Positions 21,826-30,760 of a stretch of 64,000 nucleotides of DNA are shown here, piece by piece (positions within the stretch are counted from its first letter, which is position 1; each line of letters opens with the position of its first letter). Under the pieces are notes generated by a model. It saw only the letters and a program-made list of their open reading frames with translations. It was not told the DNA's origin and searched no databases. The stretch lies in NCBI RefSeq assembly GCF_014217605.1, contig NZ_CP043639.1, positions 891,501 through 955,500 on the forward strand, written 5' to 3'. This stretch comes from Sphingomonas sp. NBWT7 (GTDB taxonomy: Bacteria; Pseudomonadota; Alphaproteobacteria; Sphingomonadales; Sphingomonadaceae). The translations under genes and the position numbers were made by a program.

Positions 21826-22734
21826 GTGCGCCTCGCCCTTCTTCTCGCTGCCCCTTTTTTGCCGTCCGACGAGGCGACGGTCGCCAGCGCCGAGCCCGTA
21901 GAGGTGCCCGCCGCGATCCGCGCGATGCTCGATGCCGCGCTCGCTTCGGGCAACGAGGGTGACGTTACGACGATCGTCAAATACGCCCGTACCGCCGACC
22001 CGGCGAGCGGTGACGCCGTCGCGAGGATCGCAAACGACTGGCGCGCGGTGCGCGCGCGCGAGCGCCAGACGCGAATCGAGCGCGCCGGCCTGTTCGATCT
22101 GTGGACCGGCCGCGCTGAGCTGGGCGGCTTCGTCACCACCGGCAACACCGACAGCGCGGGCGTTACCGGCATCCTCGATCTGACACGCGAGGGCCTCGAA
22201 TGGCGGCACAAGCTGCGCGCCCAGGCCGATTTCCAGCGCGCGTTCGGCATCACGACGCGCGAACATTATCTCGCGGCGTACGAGCCCAATTGGAAGATCG
22301 ACGCGCGCCAATATGTCTACGGCGCCGCCCAATATGAGAGCGATCGCTTCTTCGGCTATACCGATCGCTACTCGGCCTCGGCCGGTGCCGGGCTGACCGC
22401 GATCCAGCAGCCCTCGATGACGCTCAATCTCGAGCTCGGCCCGGCGTTCCGCCACACCGAATTCACCGACAGCAATGTCGAAAGCAGCATCGCCGCGCGC
22501 GGTAGTATCGATTTCGACTGGAAGCTGTCCCCGGGCCTGACGCTGACGCAGGATACGTCGGCCTATCTACAGCGCTTCAACTCGACCATCAGCGGTACGA
22601 CCGCGATCGCCGCGCGGCTGATCGGGCCGCTATCGGCGCAGGTCAGCTATACCGTCCAATATGAGAGCATGCCGCCGATCGGCCGCGTTTCGACCGACAC
22701 CACCAGCCGCGCGTCGCTCGTCTATACCTTCTGA
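21826..22734 (+). CDS. DUF481 family (YdiY-like) outer-membrane protein
   Basis: A 302-residue exported protein: a signal-like start (LALLLAAPFL), then a helical Ala-rich part (residues 20-85), then a DUF481 beta-rich domain from about 100 to the end, finishing with an outer-membrane-type aromatic C-terminus (SLVYTF). DUF481 proteins are barrel-like and some are salt-induced; their function is not established. The start is GTG 21826. It is convergent with suhB across 22 bases. Confidence 0.85.
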   Translation: MRLALLLAAPFLPSDEATVASAEPVEVPAAIRAMLDAALASGNEGDVTTIVKYARTADPASGDAVARIANDWRAVRARERQTRIERAGLFDLWTGRAELGGFVTTGNTDSAGVTGILDLTREGLEWRHKLRAQADFQRAFGITTREHYLAAYEPNWKIDARQYVYGAAQYESDRFFGYTDRYSASAGAGLTAIQQPSMTLNLELGPAFRHTEFTDSNVESSIAARGSIDFDWKLSPGLTLTQDTSAYLQRFNSTISGTTAIAARLIGPLSAQVSYTVQYESMPPIGRVSTDTTSRASLVYTF

Positions 22735-22756
22735 CCGCCGATGCCGGCGTTCAGCG

Positions 22757-23569
22757 TCAGCGCAGCCCGCCCGCGAGCAGCTTGTGCAGCTTCGAATGCA
22801 GCCCGTCGTTCGCGGCGAGGAATTCGTTGCGCTCGATCGCCCGGTCGCCGCCGCGGAAATCGGTGACGAAGCCGCCGGCTTCCTTGACGAGCAGCATCCC
22901 CGCCGCGACATCCCACAGCTTGAGGTCGGATTCCCAATAGCCGTCGAACCGCCCGGCCGCGACCCAGGCGAGATCGAGCGCTGCCGATCCGAGCCGCCGG
23001 ATGCCCGCCACCTGCGGCGCGATCGCGCCGAAGATTCGCGTCCACTGCGCGAAATCGCCGTGACCCATGAACGGAATTCCCGTCGCGACCAGCGATTCGG
23101 TCAGTTCGCGCCGCGATGAGACGCGCAGCCGCTGATCCTGCAACCATGCGCCACGGCCCTTTTCGGCCCAGAAACTCTCATCGGTCAGCGGCTGATAGAC
23201 GAGTGCCGTCGTGATCTCGCGCTTGCCGCTCGGCATCGGCTCCTCGACCGCGATCGACATCGCGAAATGCGGAATGCCGTGGAGGAAGTTCGATGTACCG
23301 TCGAGCGGGTCGACGATGAAGCGCGGCTTGGACGGATCGCCGGCGATCTCGCCGCGCTCCTCCATCAGTAAGCCCCAATCGGGCCGCGCCTTCGACAGCT
23401 CCTCGTACAGCGTCTGCTCAGCGCGCTTGTCCGCCATCGTCACGAAGTCCGCCGGCCCCTTGCGGCTGACCTGCAACTGCTGGACTTCGTTGAAGTCGCG
23501 GCGCAGCCGCGGCGCGGCCTTGCGCGCGGCGCGCTCGATGACGGAAAAGAGGCCGGAATGGGCTGGCAT
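22757..23569 (-). CDS. suhB: inositol monophosphatase family protein (SuhB type)
   Basis: Mg/Li-sensitive sugar-phosphate phosphatase fold, 270 residues. The metal-binding motif is DPLDGTSNFLHG and the second signature is LWDVAAGMLLVKEAGG. In enterobacteria SuhB also joins the rRNA antitermination complex; whether that applies here is unknown. It lies 82 bases downstream of efp on the same strand. Confidence 0.9.
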   Translation of the reverse strand: MPAHSGLFSVIERAARKAAPRLRRDFNEVQQLQVSRKGPADFVTMADKRAEQTLYEELSKARPDWGLLMEERGEIAGDPSKPRFIVDPLDGTSNFLHGIPHFAMSIAVEEPMPSGKREITTALVYQPLTDESFWAEKGRGAWLQDQRLRVSSRRELTESLVATGIPFMGHGDFAQWTRIFGAIAPQVAGIRRLGSAALDLAWVAAGRFDGYWESDLKLWDVAAGMLLVKEAGGFVTDFRGGDRAIERNEFLAANDGLHSKLHKLLAGGLR

Positions 23570-23651
23570 GATGCTTACCTTCTGCCCGCCCGATCAGAAG
23601 GCGGGTCGGGAAGCGGCGCCAATCGGCAGCCGCTTCCATAACAAGTCGAAA

Positions 23652-24215
23652 TCAGTCCGCGCGGCGGACGTAAGTCTGCTCGTACACGTCGACGACGATG
23701 CGCGTGCCGCTGGCGATGTGCGGCGGCACCATCACGCGCACGCCATTATCGAGCACCGCCGGCTTGTAGCTCGACGAGGCGGTCTGCCCCTTCACCACCG
23801 CGTCCGCCTCGACGATCGTCGCCTCGATCGTGTCGGGCAACTGCACGCTGATGGCTTCCTCCTCGTAGAGTTCCATCACCACGTCCATCCCGTCCTGCAG
23901 GAAGGCGGCGGCGTCGCCGAGCAGGTCGCGCGGCAGCGTCACCTGATCATAGGTTTCCTTGTCCATGAAGACGAGCCCGTCGCCGTCGGCGAACAGGAAC
24001 TGGAAGTCCTTGGTGTCGAGCCGCACGCGCTCCACCGTTTCAGCCGAGCGGAAGCGGACGTTGTTCTTGCGGCCGTCGCGCAGGTTCTTGAGCTCGACCT
24101 GCATGTACGCGCCGCCCTTGCCGGGCTGCGTGTGCTGGATCTTCACCGCGCGCCAGATGCCGCCTTCGTACTCGATGATGTTGCCGGGACGGATGTCCAC
24201 GCCGCTGATCTTCAT
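23652..24215 (-). CDS. efp: translation elongation factor P
   Basis: Relieves ribosome stalling at polyproline stretches. It is 187 residues and has three beta-domains: KOW-like N-terminal, OB and C-terminal. The domain I tip residue is Lys33 in QPGKGGAY, the position modified in many EF-Ps. No modification enzyme is visible nearby. It lies 35 bases after the M23 peptidase stop position but reads away in the same direction, upstream of suhB. Confidence 0.96.
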   Translation of the reverse strand: MKISGVDIRPGNIIEYEGGIWRAVKIQHTQPGKGGAYMQVELKNLRDGRKNNVRFRSAETVERVRLDTKDFQFLFADGDGLVFMDKETYDQVTLPRDLLGDAAAFLQDGMDVVMELYEEEAISVQLPDTIEATIVEADAVVKGQTASSSYKPAVLDNGVRVMVPPHIASGTRIVVDVYEQTYVRRAD

Positions 24216-24250
24216 GGATCTATACCTGCTGGAAAGAGCGATCCGCGCCT

Positions 24251-24847
24251 CTAGCGGCGCGGCGCCGATCCGGCAAGCAGCGGGTAGGGATTGCGCGGCT
24301 CGCCCTGATACCAGCGCTCGCCCGCATGCATCCGGCTGACGCCGAAATGCAGGTGCGTGTTTCCTGCTCCCGCGTTACCAGTATCGCCCACGAAGCCGAG
24401 CAGCGTGCCGCGCTTGACGCTAAGCCCTTCCTGGACGCCCGGCGCATAGCCCGCGAGATGCGCGTAATAATAGCTCCACGCGCGATCTGGCGACCGTACG
24501 TAGAGCGTGGTCCCGCCAGCGACGCTGCCGAACAGCTTTTCTACCGTCCCTGGTGCGGCGGCGACGACCGGTGTGCCGCCCGGCGCCGGGATGTCGATCG
24601 CCTGATGCGTGCGCAGCCCCCCTGCCCGGCTGTGCCCCCAGGTATCGACCAACGCCTCTGCCCGGACGCCGGCCACCGGCACGGCGAGCGGCGCGCCGAC
24701 GGTCGGCAAAGCCGGCGGCGATGCCGGTGCGACGCGCCCCGGCTCGGCTTCTCGAACCGCTGAGCCGCCGCCGAACGACACCATCGAGGCGAAGCCGGCG
24801 AGCATCAGCACGATCAGCCCGAGGATCGTCGCACCGAGCCTGGTCAC
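24251..24847 (-). CDS. M23 family metallopeptidase (peptidoglycan endopeptidase-like)
   Basis: A 198-residue protein with one N-terminal membrane anchor ([20 protein letters not shown]) and a periplasmic LytM/M23 domain. Zinc ligands are visible in HQAIDI and in HLHF near the C-terminus, so it may be catalytically active. It starts 4 bases after the L,D-transpeptidase stop, suggesting a small cell-wall operon. Confidence 0.9.
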   Translation of the reverse strand: MTRLGATILGLIVLMLAGFASMVSFGGGSAVREAEPGRVAPASPPALPTVGAPLAVPVAGVRAEALVDTWGHSRAGGLRTHQAIDIPAPGGTPVVAAAPGTVEKLFGSVAGGTTLYVRSPDRAWSYYYAHLAGYAPGVQEGLSVKRGTLLGFVGDTGNAGAGNTHLHFGVSRMHAGERWYQGEPRNPYPLLAGSAPRR

Positions 24848-24851
24848 GGCA

Positions 24852-25877
24852 TCACGCCTGGAAGATCACCGGCGTTCCGGATTTCACCATCAGCGCGACG
24901 CGCGCCGCATCCCAGTTCGTCAGCCGCACGCATCCGTTGCTCTCGGTGCGGCCGATCTTCTCCGGATCGGGCGTGCCGTGGATGCCGTAATGTTCGCGGC
25001 TGAGATCGATCCACACCACGCCAACCGGGTTGTTGGGGCCCGGCGGAATGATCTGCGCCTGCTTGCTGTCGCTGACGCGCTTCAGGATCTTTGGGTTCAT
25101 CTTCCAATCGGGATTGGGCGAGACGTGCAGCACCTTCCAATTGCCGATCGGCAGCGGGTCGCTCGCCGATCCGATCGTCGCGCTATACTGTCCGATCAAC
25201 CGCCCCTGCGCATCATAGGCCCGCAGCAGCTTGTCGGACTTGTCGACGACGATCTTGTCGGCCTTGGGCGCGGCGGCATCGACGTTAAGCTGCGCCAGCG
25301 TCTGGCGCCACTGCGGCGTGGCGTCGTCGGGGTAGGCGCGTGACGTCGGCAGCGCGTTGGGGAACACCATCTTCTGCCCCGCCGCGAGTTGCGCGCCCGG
25401 GTTGAGCGCAGCGAGCACCGCCGGCGTGGTGTGGAACATTTCGGCCAGCTTCTCGACCGGCGCCGAGTAGAACATGCCGTCGAGCTTGGCCTGATCGGCA
25501 TAATCCTTTGGGATCGTCTGGACGAACGGCCCCGCCAGCGCGCGCTGATCGACCGTCAGCGTCACCGTCGGCCGGACCGAGCGATACGGATAAAGCGCGC
25601 GCAGCGTCGCCTGGTCTGTCTTCCCTGTCACCGGCAAGCCGCGCGACTGCTGGAAGCCCTTGAGTGCATTGACGAGCGACATGCCGCCACGCCCGTCGAG
25701 TACGCCCGGCCCAAAGCCGAGCTTATCGAGGATCACCTGGACGTGAAGAATCGAGCGATCGATCGGCGGCGCCGGCGTCGTCTGCGGTGCGGGGGTCGCC
25801 GCACCACGCTGCTGCTGCGCGATCGCAACGCCGGTGAGCAGGCTGCTCGCCGCGAATGCGATGACGAATTTCTTCAT
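24852..25877 (-). CDS. L,D-transpeptidase with peptidoglycan-binding domain
   Basis: A 341-residue periplasmic enzyme. Its signal peptide is at 1-20 (cut near AIA-QQQ). A PG_binding_1 domain spans about 40-95, and the YkuD catalytic domain about 205-340. Catalytic residues are His300 in YGIHGTPDP and Cys316 in TESNGCVRL. YkuD enzymes make 3-3 crosslinks or attach proteins to peptidoglycan. ATG 25877 was chosen because it directly precedes the signal peptide; the frame continues upstream without homology. Confidence 0.93.
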   Translation of the reverse strand: MKKFVIAFAASSLLTGVAIAQQQRGAATPAPQTTPAPPIDRSILHVQVILDKLGFGPGVLDGRGGMSLVNALKGFQQSRGLPVTGKTDQATLRALYPYRSVRPTVTLTVDQRALAGPFVQTIPKDYADQAKLDGMFYSAPVEKLAEMFHTTPAVLAALNPGAQLAAGQKMVFPNALPTSRAYPDDATPQWRQTLAQLNVDAAAPKADKIVVDKSDKLLRAYDAQGRLIGQYSATIGSASDPLPIGNWKVLHVSPNPDWKMNPKILKRVSDSKQAQIIPPGPNNPVGVVWIDLSREHYGIHGTPDPEKIGRTESNGCVRLTNWDAARVALMVKSGTPVIFQA

Positions 25878-25959
25878 GCTCGATCCTCCACTGATACGCT
25901 GCGTCCCCAACGGCCTGCGCCGCAAGTGGTTTCGCTCGCGTAGCGAATGGCGAGCGGTT

Positions 25960-26637
25960 TCAGCCGAGCAATGCGGCGAAGGAACGGATCGCGGCGGCCT
26001 CGTCGCCGCCCCAGACGGCGTTCGATACGGCAATGAAGTCCGCACCCGCCGCCACGAGCGGGGCGGCATTGTCGGGCGTAATCCCGCCGATCGCGACGCA
26101 CGGCAACTCGAACAGCGCCGACCACCACGATAGGATCACCGGCTCGGGCCGGTGCTTCACCGTCTTGGTTACCGTGGGATAGAAGCTGCCGAAGGCGACG
26201 TAATCGGCGCCCGCGTCGCCCGCCTCCATCGCAAGATGGCGGCTGTCGTGGCACGTCACGCCGATCTGCACGTTGGGGCCAAGCAGCGCGCGTGCCTCGC
26301 GCGGATCGCCGTCGTCCTGCCCCAGGTGCACGCCATCCGCGCCGATCCGCTTGGCGAGGCTGGCGCTGTCGTTGACGATGAACGCGACGTCACGATCGGC
26401 GCAAATGCGCTGCAGCGGTTCGGCCAGCCGGGCGGCGTCATGCTGGTTGACGTCCTTCACGCGGAACTGGAACGCCGCGACGGGGCCGGCGTCGAGCGCG
26501 CGCGAGAGTCGATCCGCGAAGCCGCCCGTCACGTCCAGCGGTGAGACGAGGTACAGCTGGCATGGCGGACGGCGATCGTCGCGTCGGAACGAGGCGGCGA
26601 AATCTGGATCGAGCGGGCCGAGGGGATCGTCAGTCAT
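25960..26637 (-). CDS. thiE: thiamine phosphate synthase
   Basis: Joins HMP-pyrophosphate and thiazole phosphate into thiamine phosphate. It is a 225-residue TIM barrel with FRVKDVNQHD, the Mg-binding DGVHLGQDD, and AIGGITPDNAAPLVAAGADF. It has an N-terminal extension of about 28 residues compared with the shortest ThiE proteins. No other thi genes and no TPP riboswitch were seen beside it. Confidence 0.93.
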   Translation of the reverse strand: MTDDPLGPLDPDFAASFRRDDRRPPCQLYLVSPLDVTGGFADRLSRALDAGPVAAFQFRVKDVNQHDAARLAEPLQRICADRDVAFIVNDSASLAKRIGADGVHLGQDDGDPREARALLGPNVQIGVTCHDSRHLAMEAGDAGADYVAFGSFYPTVTKTVKHRPEPVILSWWSALFELPCVAIGGITPDNAAPLVAAGADFIAVSNAVWGGDEAAAIRSFAALLG

Positions 26638-26736
26638 CCCCTGCCGGTAGCCCCCCCGTGTCTGCTACGGAAGCCGCCAGTTCGGATGGCTGGCGGGTTC
26701 ATCGCGCCGTCAGCCTTCGCCGGCATAACTGGCTTG

Positions 26737-27084
26737 ATGCACTCACCCTTGCTCATCGCGGTCCAACTCTCGGCTCTGTTATCAGCCGCGTCGGCTTCTG
26801 CCGTCGCGCCGTTAGGGCAGGCGCGCCCAATCGGCGAACTGCGGGTAACCCCGCTTCGTGTGATCGAAGATAGCCGCGGCCCTCCTCGGGTCGCCTGCAT
26901 ATGGGCCGGCCGGCTGATCGTACGCACACGCATCGAACGGCACGGTACGCGGATCGAACGCGACCTCACGCTCGGAGCGCCGGACACGAACGGACTTGGC
27001 GTTGTCCTAGACGAAGTCACCGGCGGAAGAGCCGTGAAGGGCGAGCAGCGGCGGCGCTATCGCTTTCACTTCGCGGCGAGCTAA
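26737..27084 (+). CDS. hypothetical small exported protein
   Basis: I do not recognise this gene. From the ATG at 26737 it encodes 115 residues. A signal peptide occupies about 1-22 (LLIAVQLSALLSAASASA), followed by a small, Arg-rich soluble part with one Cys. The frame is open upstream to 26686, but only the shorter form begins with the signal. It stands alone between thiE (divergent) and a fasciclin lipoprotein. Codon use looks like the neighbours. Confidence 0.55.
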   Translation: MHSPLLIAVQLSALLSAASASAVAPLGQARPIGELRVTPLRVIEDSRGPPRVACIWAGRLIVRTRIERHGTRIERDLTLGAPDTNGLGVVLDEVTGGRAVKGEQRRRYRFHFAAS

Positions 27085-27177
27085 CCGTCAGGGACGACCA
27101 GCACCCGTTCAGCGACGGGATGAGCAACTACACCGCTTCACCAGACGTACTAACATCACACGATTGTTGGATGCGTC

Positions 27178-27837
27178 ATGAAAACCGTCACCCGTAGCGC
27201 CACGTTCGCCCTCGCCATCGTTCTGGCGGGCTGCGCAGCGGCGCCGTCCAGGCTGGCGACCCCTGCCGCGCCCGCGTACATCCCGCCCGTCACCGCGCCT
27301 GCCACGCTGAACGCGTCGGCAGCCCTCGCCGCGGCGGCCGCGACCGTCACCAATCCGCGCGTCGGCGGCGCGGCGATGCTCGGCACGCGCACGATCGCGG
27401 ACAATTGCGCCGCGGCCCCGAACCTTCGTACCCTGTCGCGCGCCATCGCATCGGCCGAGACGCGGTCGACCCTCGCCGCGCCCGGCCCGATCACCGTTTT
27501 TGCGCCGACCGATCAGGCGTTCGACCGGCTGGCGGTGGGCGCGGTCGACCAGCTGCTCGCACTTACAAACCGGCCAACGTTGCAGCGGCTGGTCGCCTAT
27601 CACGTCGTGCCCGGCGCGATCACGCTCGACCAGCTTCGCGCCCGTGTCGCGGCGAGCGGGGGCGCGGCCCGACTGACAACGGTCGAGGGCGATCCGCTCA
27701 CCGTCACGCGCGACGGGGAGGCGGTGGTGCTCACCGACGTCAACGGCAACAAGAGCTTCGTCGAGACGCCCGACGTGCAGCAGACCAACGGCATCGTCCA
27801 CGTCGTGAACGGCGTGCTAGTGCCTCGACTCGGCTGA
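27178..27837 (+). CDS. fasciclin-domain lipoprotein
   Basis: A 219-residue envelope protein. The lipobox is LAGC at about 17-20, so it is a predicted lipoprotein; an Ala/Thr-rich linker follows, then one FAS1 domain at about 85-218 (TVFAPTDQAF, YHVVPG, GIVHVVNGVLVP). FAS1 domains mediate adhesion or matrix contacts. It ends exactly where moaE (opposite strand) ends. Confidence 0.92.
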   Translation: MKTVTRSATFALAIVLAGCAAAPSRLATPAAPAYIPPVTAPATLNASAALAAAAATVTNPRVGGAAMLGTRTIADNCAAAPNLRTLSRAIASAETRSTLAAPGPITVFAPTDQAFDRLAVGAVDQLLALTNRPTLQRLVAYHVVPGAITLDQLRARVAASGGAARLTTVEGDPLTVTRDGEAVVLTDVNGNKSFVETPDVQQTNGIVHVVNGVLVPRLG

Positions 27838-28272
27838 TCAGCCGGTCCAGCGCGCCGCGGCGTCCGCGTCCGTGGCGCGCGGCTCGACCCAGCGATCGGC
27901 CTCGCCCACCGTCTCGCGCTTCCAGAACGGCGCATCGGTCTTCAGTCGGTCGATCAGATAGGCGCATGCTTCGAGCGCCGCGCCGCGATGCGCCGCAGCG
28001 GCCGCGACAAATACGATACGATCACCTGGCACCATTGGGCCGACGCGGTGGACGATTGTTACCGCGGCAAGCGACCAGCGCGTCGTCGCCGCCCGCGCCA
28101 GCGCCTCGAGCGCTGCCTCGGTCGCGCCCGGATAATGCTCCAGCGTCAGCACGCGCACCCCGTCGTCGGCCCGTACCAGCCCGGTAAAGGTCGCGACGGC
28201 GCCGCCTTGCTCGGCCAGCGCCATTTCGGCCGCGACATCGATCGGCGCCGGATCGACGCGGATGCGAATCAT
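27838..28272 (-). CDS. moaE: molybdopterin synthase catalytic subunit
   Basis: Large subunit of molybdopterin synthase, which uses the MoaD thiocarboxylate to place sulfur on precursor Z. It is 144 residues with FTGLVR, HRVGPM and the active-site run LKTDAPFWKRE. It overlaps moaD by 4 bases. Its stop codon abuts the fasciclin gene stop in a TGATCA hexamer. Confidence 0.95.
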   Translation of the reverse strand: MIRIRVDPAPIDVAAEMALAEQGGAVATFTGLVRADDGVRVLTLEHYPGATEAALEALARAATTRWSLAAVTIVHRVGPMVPGDRIVFVAAAAAHRGAALEACAYLIDRLKTDAPFWKRETVGEADRWVEPRATDADAAARWTG

Positions 28273-28520
28273 CCGCCCGTCACCGGTGGAAAGATCGCGA
28301 TCTCACGCGCGCCGGCGATCGGCGTGTCAAGCGCGACGAACGCCTGATCGCGCGCCGCACGCAGTCGCGCCAGGTCGGCAAACGCTGCGGCATGGCCAGC
28401 GCTCCGATCGGCTAGCCAGTCGATCAACTGCGCTATCGTCTCGACGTCGCCAGGCGGGCACACCTCCTCCTCGCCCGTACCGATCCGCTCGCGTACCCAC
28501 GCGAAATATACCATCCGCAT
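28269..28520 (-). CDS. moaD: molybdopterin synthase sulfur carrier subunit
   Basis: Ubiquitin-fold sulfur carrier of 83 residues ending in the required Gly-Gly (FPPVTGG), which is thiocarboxylated by MoeB. ATG 28520 was chosen (MRMVYFAWVRE, the usual start); it lies 2 bases past the pgsA stop. It forms a compact pgsA-moaD-moaE run. Confidence 0.93.
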   Translation of the reverse strand: MRMVYFAWVRERIGTGEEEVCPPGDVETIAQLIDWLADRSAGHAAAFADLARLRAARDQAFVALDTPIAGAREIAIFPPVTGG

Positions 28521-28522
28521 CG

Positions 28523-29107
28523 TCAATCCATGTGCTTCAGGCCGACGCGCAGGTAATCCCACCCCGTCACCATCGTCAGCGCGGCGGCGCTCCACAGCGA
28601 CACGAGCCCCGCGAGCTTGATCCATTCGAGTGCCGGCAGTGCGCCCGCCAGGATCAGCGCACCGAAGGCGACGAGCTGCAGCGTCGTCTTCCACTTGGCG
28701 AGTTGCGACACCGGCAGCGACACCTGCAGCCCGGCAAGGAACTCGCGCAGCCCCGATACCGCGATCTCGCGCAGCAGGATGACGAGCGCCGGGATGATAT
28801 GGATGCCGGTGATTGCCGCGACATCGTCGTGCCGCGTTCCCACCAGCATCAGGATCACCGCCGCCACCATGATCTTGTCGGCGATCGGATCGAGGAACAC
28901 GCCCAGTCGCGACACCGCGCCCTGCGCGCGTGCGAGATAGCCGTCGAAATAGTCGGTGATGCCCATCAGGCAGTAGAGCGCGAAGGCGAGCGCAAACCCC
29001 GCCTCCCACGTCGGCCACCACAATAAAGCCACCAAGGCCGGCACCGCGACGATGCGCGACAAGGTGAGCAGGTTGGGCAGCGTGAGCACGATCCGCGACT
29101 TAGCCAC
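28523..29107 (-). CDS. pgsA: CDP-diacylglycerol-glycerol-3-phosphate 3-phosphatidyltransferase
   Basis: Inner-membrane enzyme that makes phosphatidylglycerophosphate. It is 194 residues with several membrane helices. The CDP-alcohol phosphotransferase signature is DYFDGYLARAQGAVSRLG with FLDPIADK following. I chose the GTG at 29107 because the protein then begins with the usual LTLPNLLTLSR; the frame stays open upstream without homology. Confidence 0.93.
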   Translation of the reverse strand: MAKSRIVLTLPNLLTLSRIVAVPALVALLWWPTWEAGFALAFALYCLMGITDYFDGYLARAQGAVSRLGVFLDPIADKIMVAAVILMLVGTRHDDVAAITGIHIIPALVILLREIAVSGLREFLAGLQVSLPVSQLAKWKTTLQLVAFGALILAGALPALEWIKLAGLVSLWSAAALTMVTGWDYLRVGLKHMD

Positions 29108-29205
29108 CCCGGCGGTCCGCGCAACCCCGGCTGCGCGGGGTTGGCAGCGCTGGCGAGGGCACGCTATGCCGCCCCGATACAGCCACAACCGGGCGCATTT
29201 CCGTC

Positions 29206-30501
29206 ATGATCAATGCCCTTGGGCTTCTTAAACGACGACATTTCCTGCCGCTTTTCGTCACCCAGTTCCTGGGCGCCTTCAACGACAATCTTTTCAAGAC
29301 CTCGATGGTCCTGTTCGCGACCTATCAGATCTTTGCCGATGAAGCGCAGGAAAGCTTCTTCAACGCGCTGGCCGCCGCGCTCTTCATCCTTCCTTTCTTC
29401 CTGCTCTCCGCGCTGTCCGGGCAACTTGCCGACAGCACCGACAAGGCGCGAATCATCCGGATGGTGAAGATCGCCGAGTTCGGCATCATGGCGCTAGGCT
29501 GCGGCGGGCTGCTGCTCGCGCGGACCGGGCAGGTGACGCTGCCGGTGGTGATGATGCTTGGCGCGGTCGTCGGGCTGGGCATTCACTCGACCTTCTTCGG
29601 CCCGATCAAATACGCCATCCTGCCGCAACACCTCGAGGAGGGCGACGTACTGGGCGGCACCGGGCTGGTGGAAGCGGGCACCTACCTGTCGATCCTGCTC
29701 GGCACGATCCTGGCAGGCTTCATCTACCACTCGATCGCAACGGTGGCGGCGGTCACCTTTGTGGTGGCACTGCTTGGGTACATCACCGCGCGCATGGTCC
29801 CCCCTGCCCCCCGCCTTGGCCCACCGCTGACGCTCGATCTCAATCCGTTCCGCGCGTCGTGGAACCTCATTGCCGCGACGATGCACATTCCGCGGCTATT
29901 CCTCGCGATCTGCGCGATCAGCTTCTTCTGGACGATCGGCTCGGTGCTGGTGGTGATCTTCCCGCCATTGGTGAAGAACGTGCTTACCGCCGATGCCAGC
30001 GTTGCCAGCCTCGTGCTCGCAATCTTCTCGGTCGGCGTCGCGATCGGCTCGGTCGTCATCAACCTGATGCTGCGCGGGCATATCTCGGCGCGCTTCTCGC
30101 CTGCCTCGGTGATCGCAATGGGCGGGGCGGTGATCGCCTTCTGGTTCGTCGTCAACGGCTGGGAGGCGGCACCCGCGGGCACACTCTACGACATCCCCGC
30201 GTTCATCGCGCACCCGGGCGCGCCACTGGTGCTGCTTGCGCTTCTGTTTGTAGCGATCTTCGGCGGCATGTTTGTGGTGCCGCTGTATGCGTTCCTCACC
30301 ACGACCGTTGCCAAGGATCAGACTGCGCGCACCGTCGCGGCGAACAACGTCGTCAATGCCGGGGCGATGACGATCGGATCGGTCGCAGTCGCCGGCGTCA
30401 CCGCGTTGGGCGCGACGGCGAGCCAGCTGTTGCTGCTGGTCGCCGGCATGTGCGTGATCTCGGCGTGGATCGCGCAGCGGCTGCACCGCGCCTGCGACTG
30501 A
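29206..30501 (+). CDS. MFS transporter, LplT-like
   Basis: A 431-residue protein with about 12 membrane segments. The start FLPLFVTQFLGAFNDNLFK is characteristic of lysophospholipid transporters (LplT). In many proteobacteria this transporter is fused to, or beside, an acyltransferase (Aas) that re-acylates the lipid; here it is a stand-alone gene with no acyltransferase next to it. It lies divergent to pgsA, a phospholipid gene. The substrate is an inference. Confidence 0.85.
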   Translation: MINALGLLKRRHFLPLFVTQFLGAFNDNLFKTSMVLFATYQIFADEAQESFFNALAAALFILPFFLLSALSGQLADSTDKARIIRMVKIAEFGIMALGCGGLLLARTGQVTLPVVMMLGAVVGLGIHSTFFGPIKYAILPQHLEEGDVLGGTGLVEAGTYLSILLGTILAGFIYHSIATVAAVTFVVALLGYITARMVPPAPRLGPPLTLDLNPFRASWNLIAATMHIPRLFLAICAISFFWTIGSVLVVIFPPLVKNVLTADASVASLVLAIFSVGVAIGSVVINLMLRGHISARFSPASVIAMGGAVIAFWFVVNGWEAAPAGTLYDIPAFIAHPGAPLVLLALLFVAIFGGMFVVPLYAFLTTTVAKDQTARTVAANNVVNAGAMTIGSVAVAGVTALGATASQLLLLVAGMCVISAWIAQRLHRACD

Positions 30502-30504
30502 ACG

Positions 30505-30672
30505 TCACATGATAAGCGTATAGAAGCACACGAAAAAGGCGGTGAAACTCAATACGAAGAGCTTAAGATCCTGATCGTCGTTGCGCGCGGCGGCAGGGGC
30601 CGGCGGCGGCGGCAGCGTGCGACGAAGCGGGTGCCGTGCGGTGCCGTTGGCGGGAATCATCGGGTGCTTCAT
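30505..30672 (-). CDS. small single-pass membrane protein (55 aa)
   Basis: I do not recognise the family. The 55-residue frame starts MKHPMIPANG, has a Pro/Ala-rich cytosolic part (PPPPAPAAAR), a charged NDDQD and then one strong C-terminal hydrophobic helix (LFVLSFTAFFVCFYTLIM) ending at the stop. The layout looks like a tail-anchored small protein. It is convergent with the LplT-like gene (3-base gap), and a CtrA-like box lies about 10 bases upstream of its ATG. Confidence 0.55.
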   Translation of the reverse strand: MKHPMIPANGTARHPLRRTLPPPPAPAAARNDDQDLKLFVLSFTAFFVCFYTLIM

Positions 30673-30681
30673 GGTCGCGGA

Positions 30682-30697
30682 TTAACGCCTTGTTTAC
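30682..30697 (-). promoter_or_regulatory. candidate CtrA-binding site
   Basis: TTAA-CGCCTTG-TTTAC resembles the CtrA consensus TTAA-N7-TTAAC with one mismatch. It lies between the divergent 55-residue membrane protein and the carbonic anhydrase gene. ChpT, part of the CtrA phosphorelay, is encoded at 40270-40914, so the regulator is likely present in this genome. Confidence 0.35.
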
Positions 30698-30760
30698 GAT
30701 TTCGCCCAGTGGATTTCCGGTGCAATTTGCCGCTGTCCGAAGATGGCACAGGAGACGATG

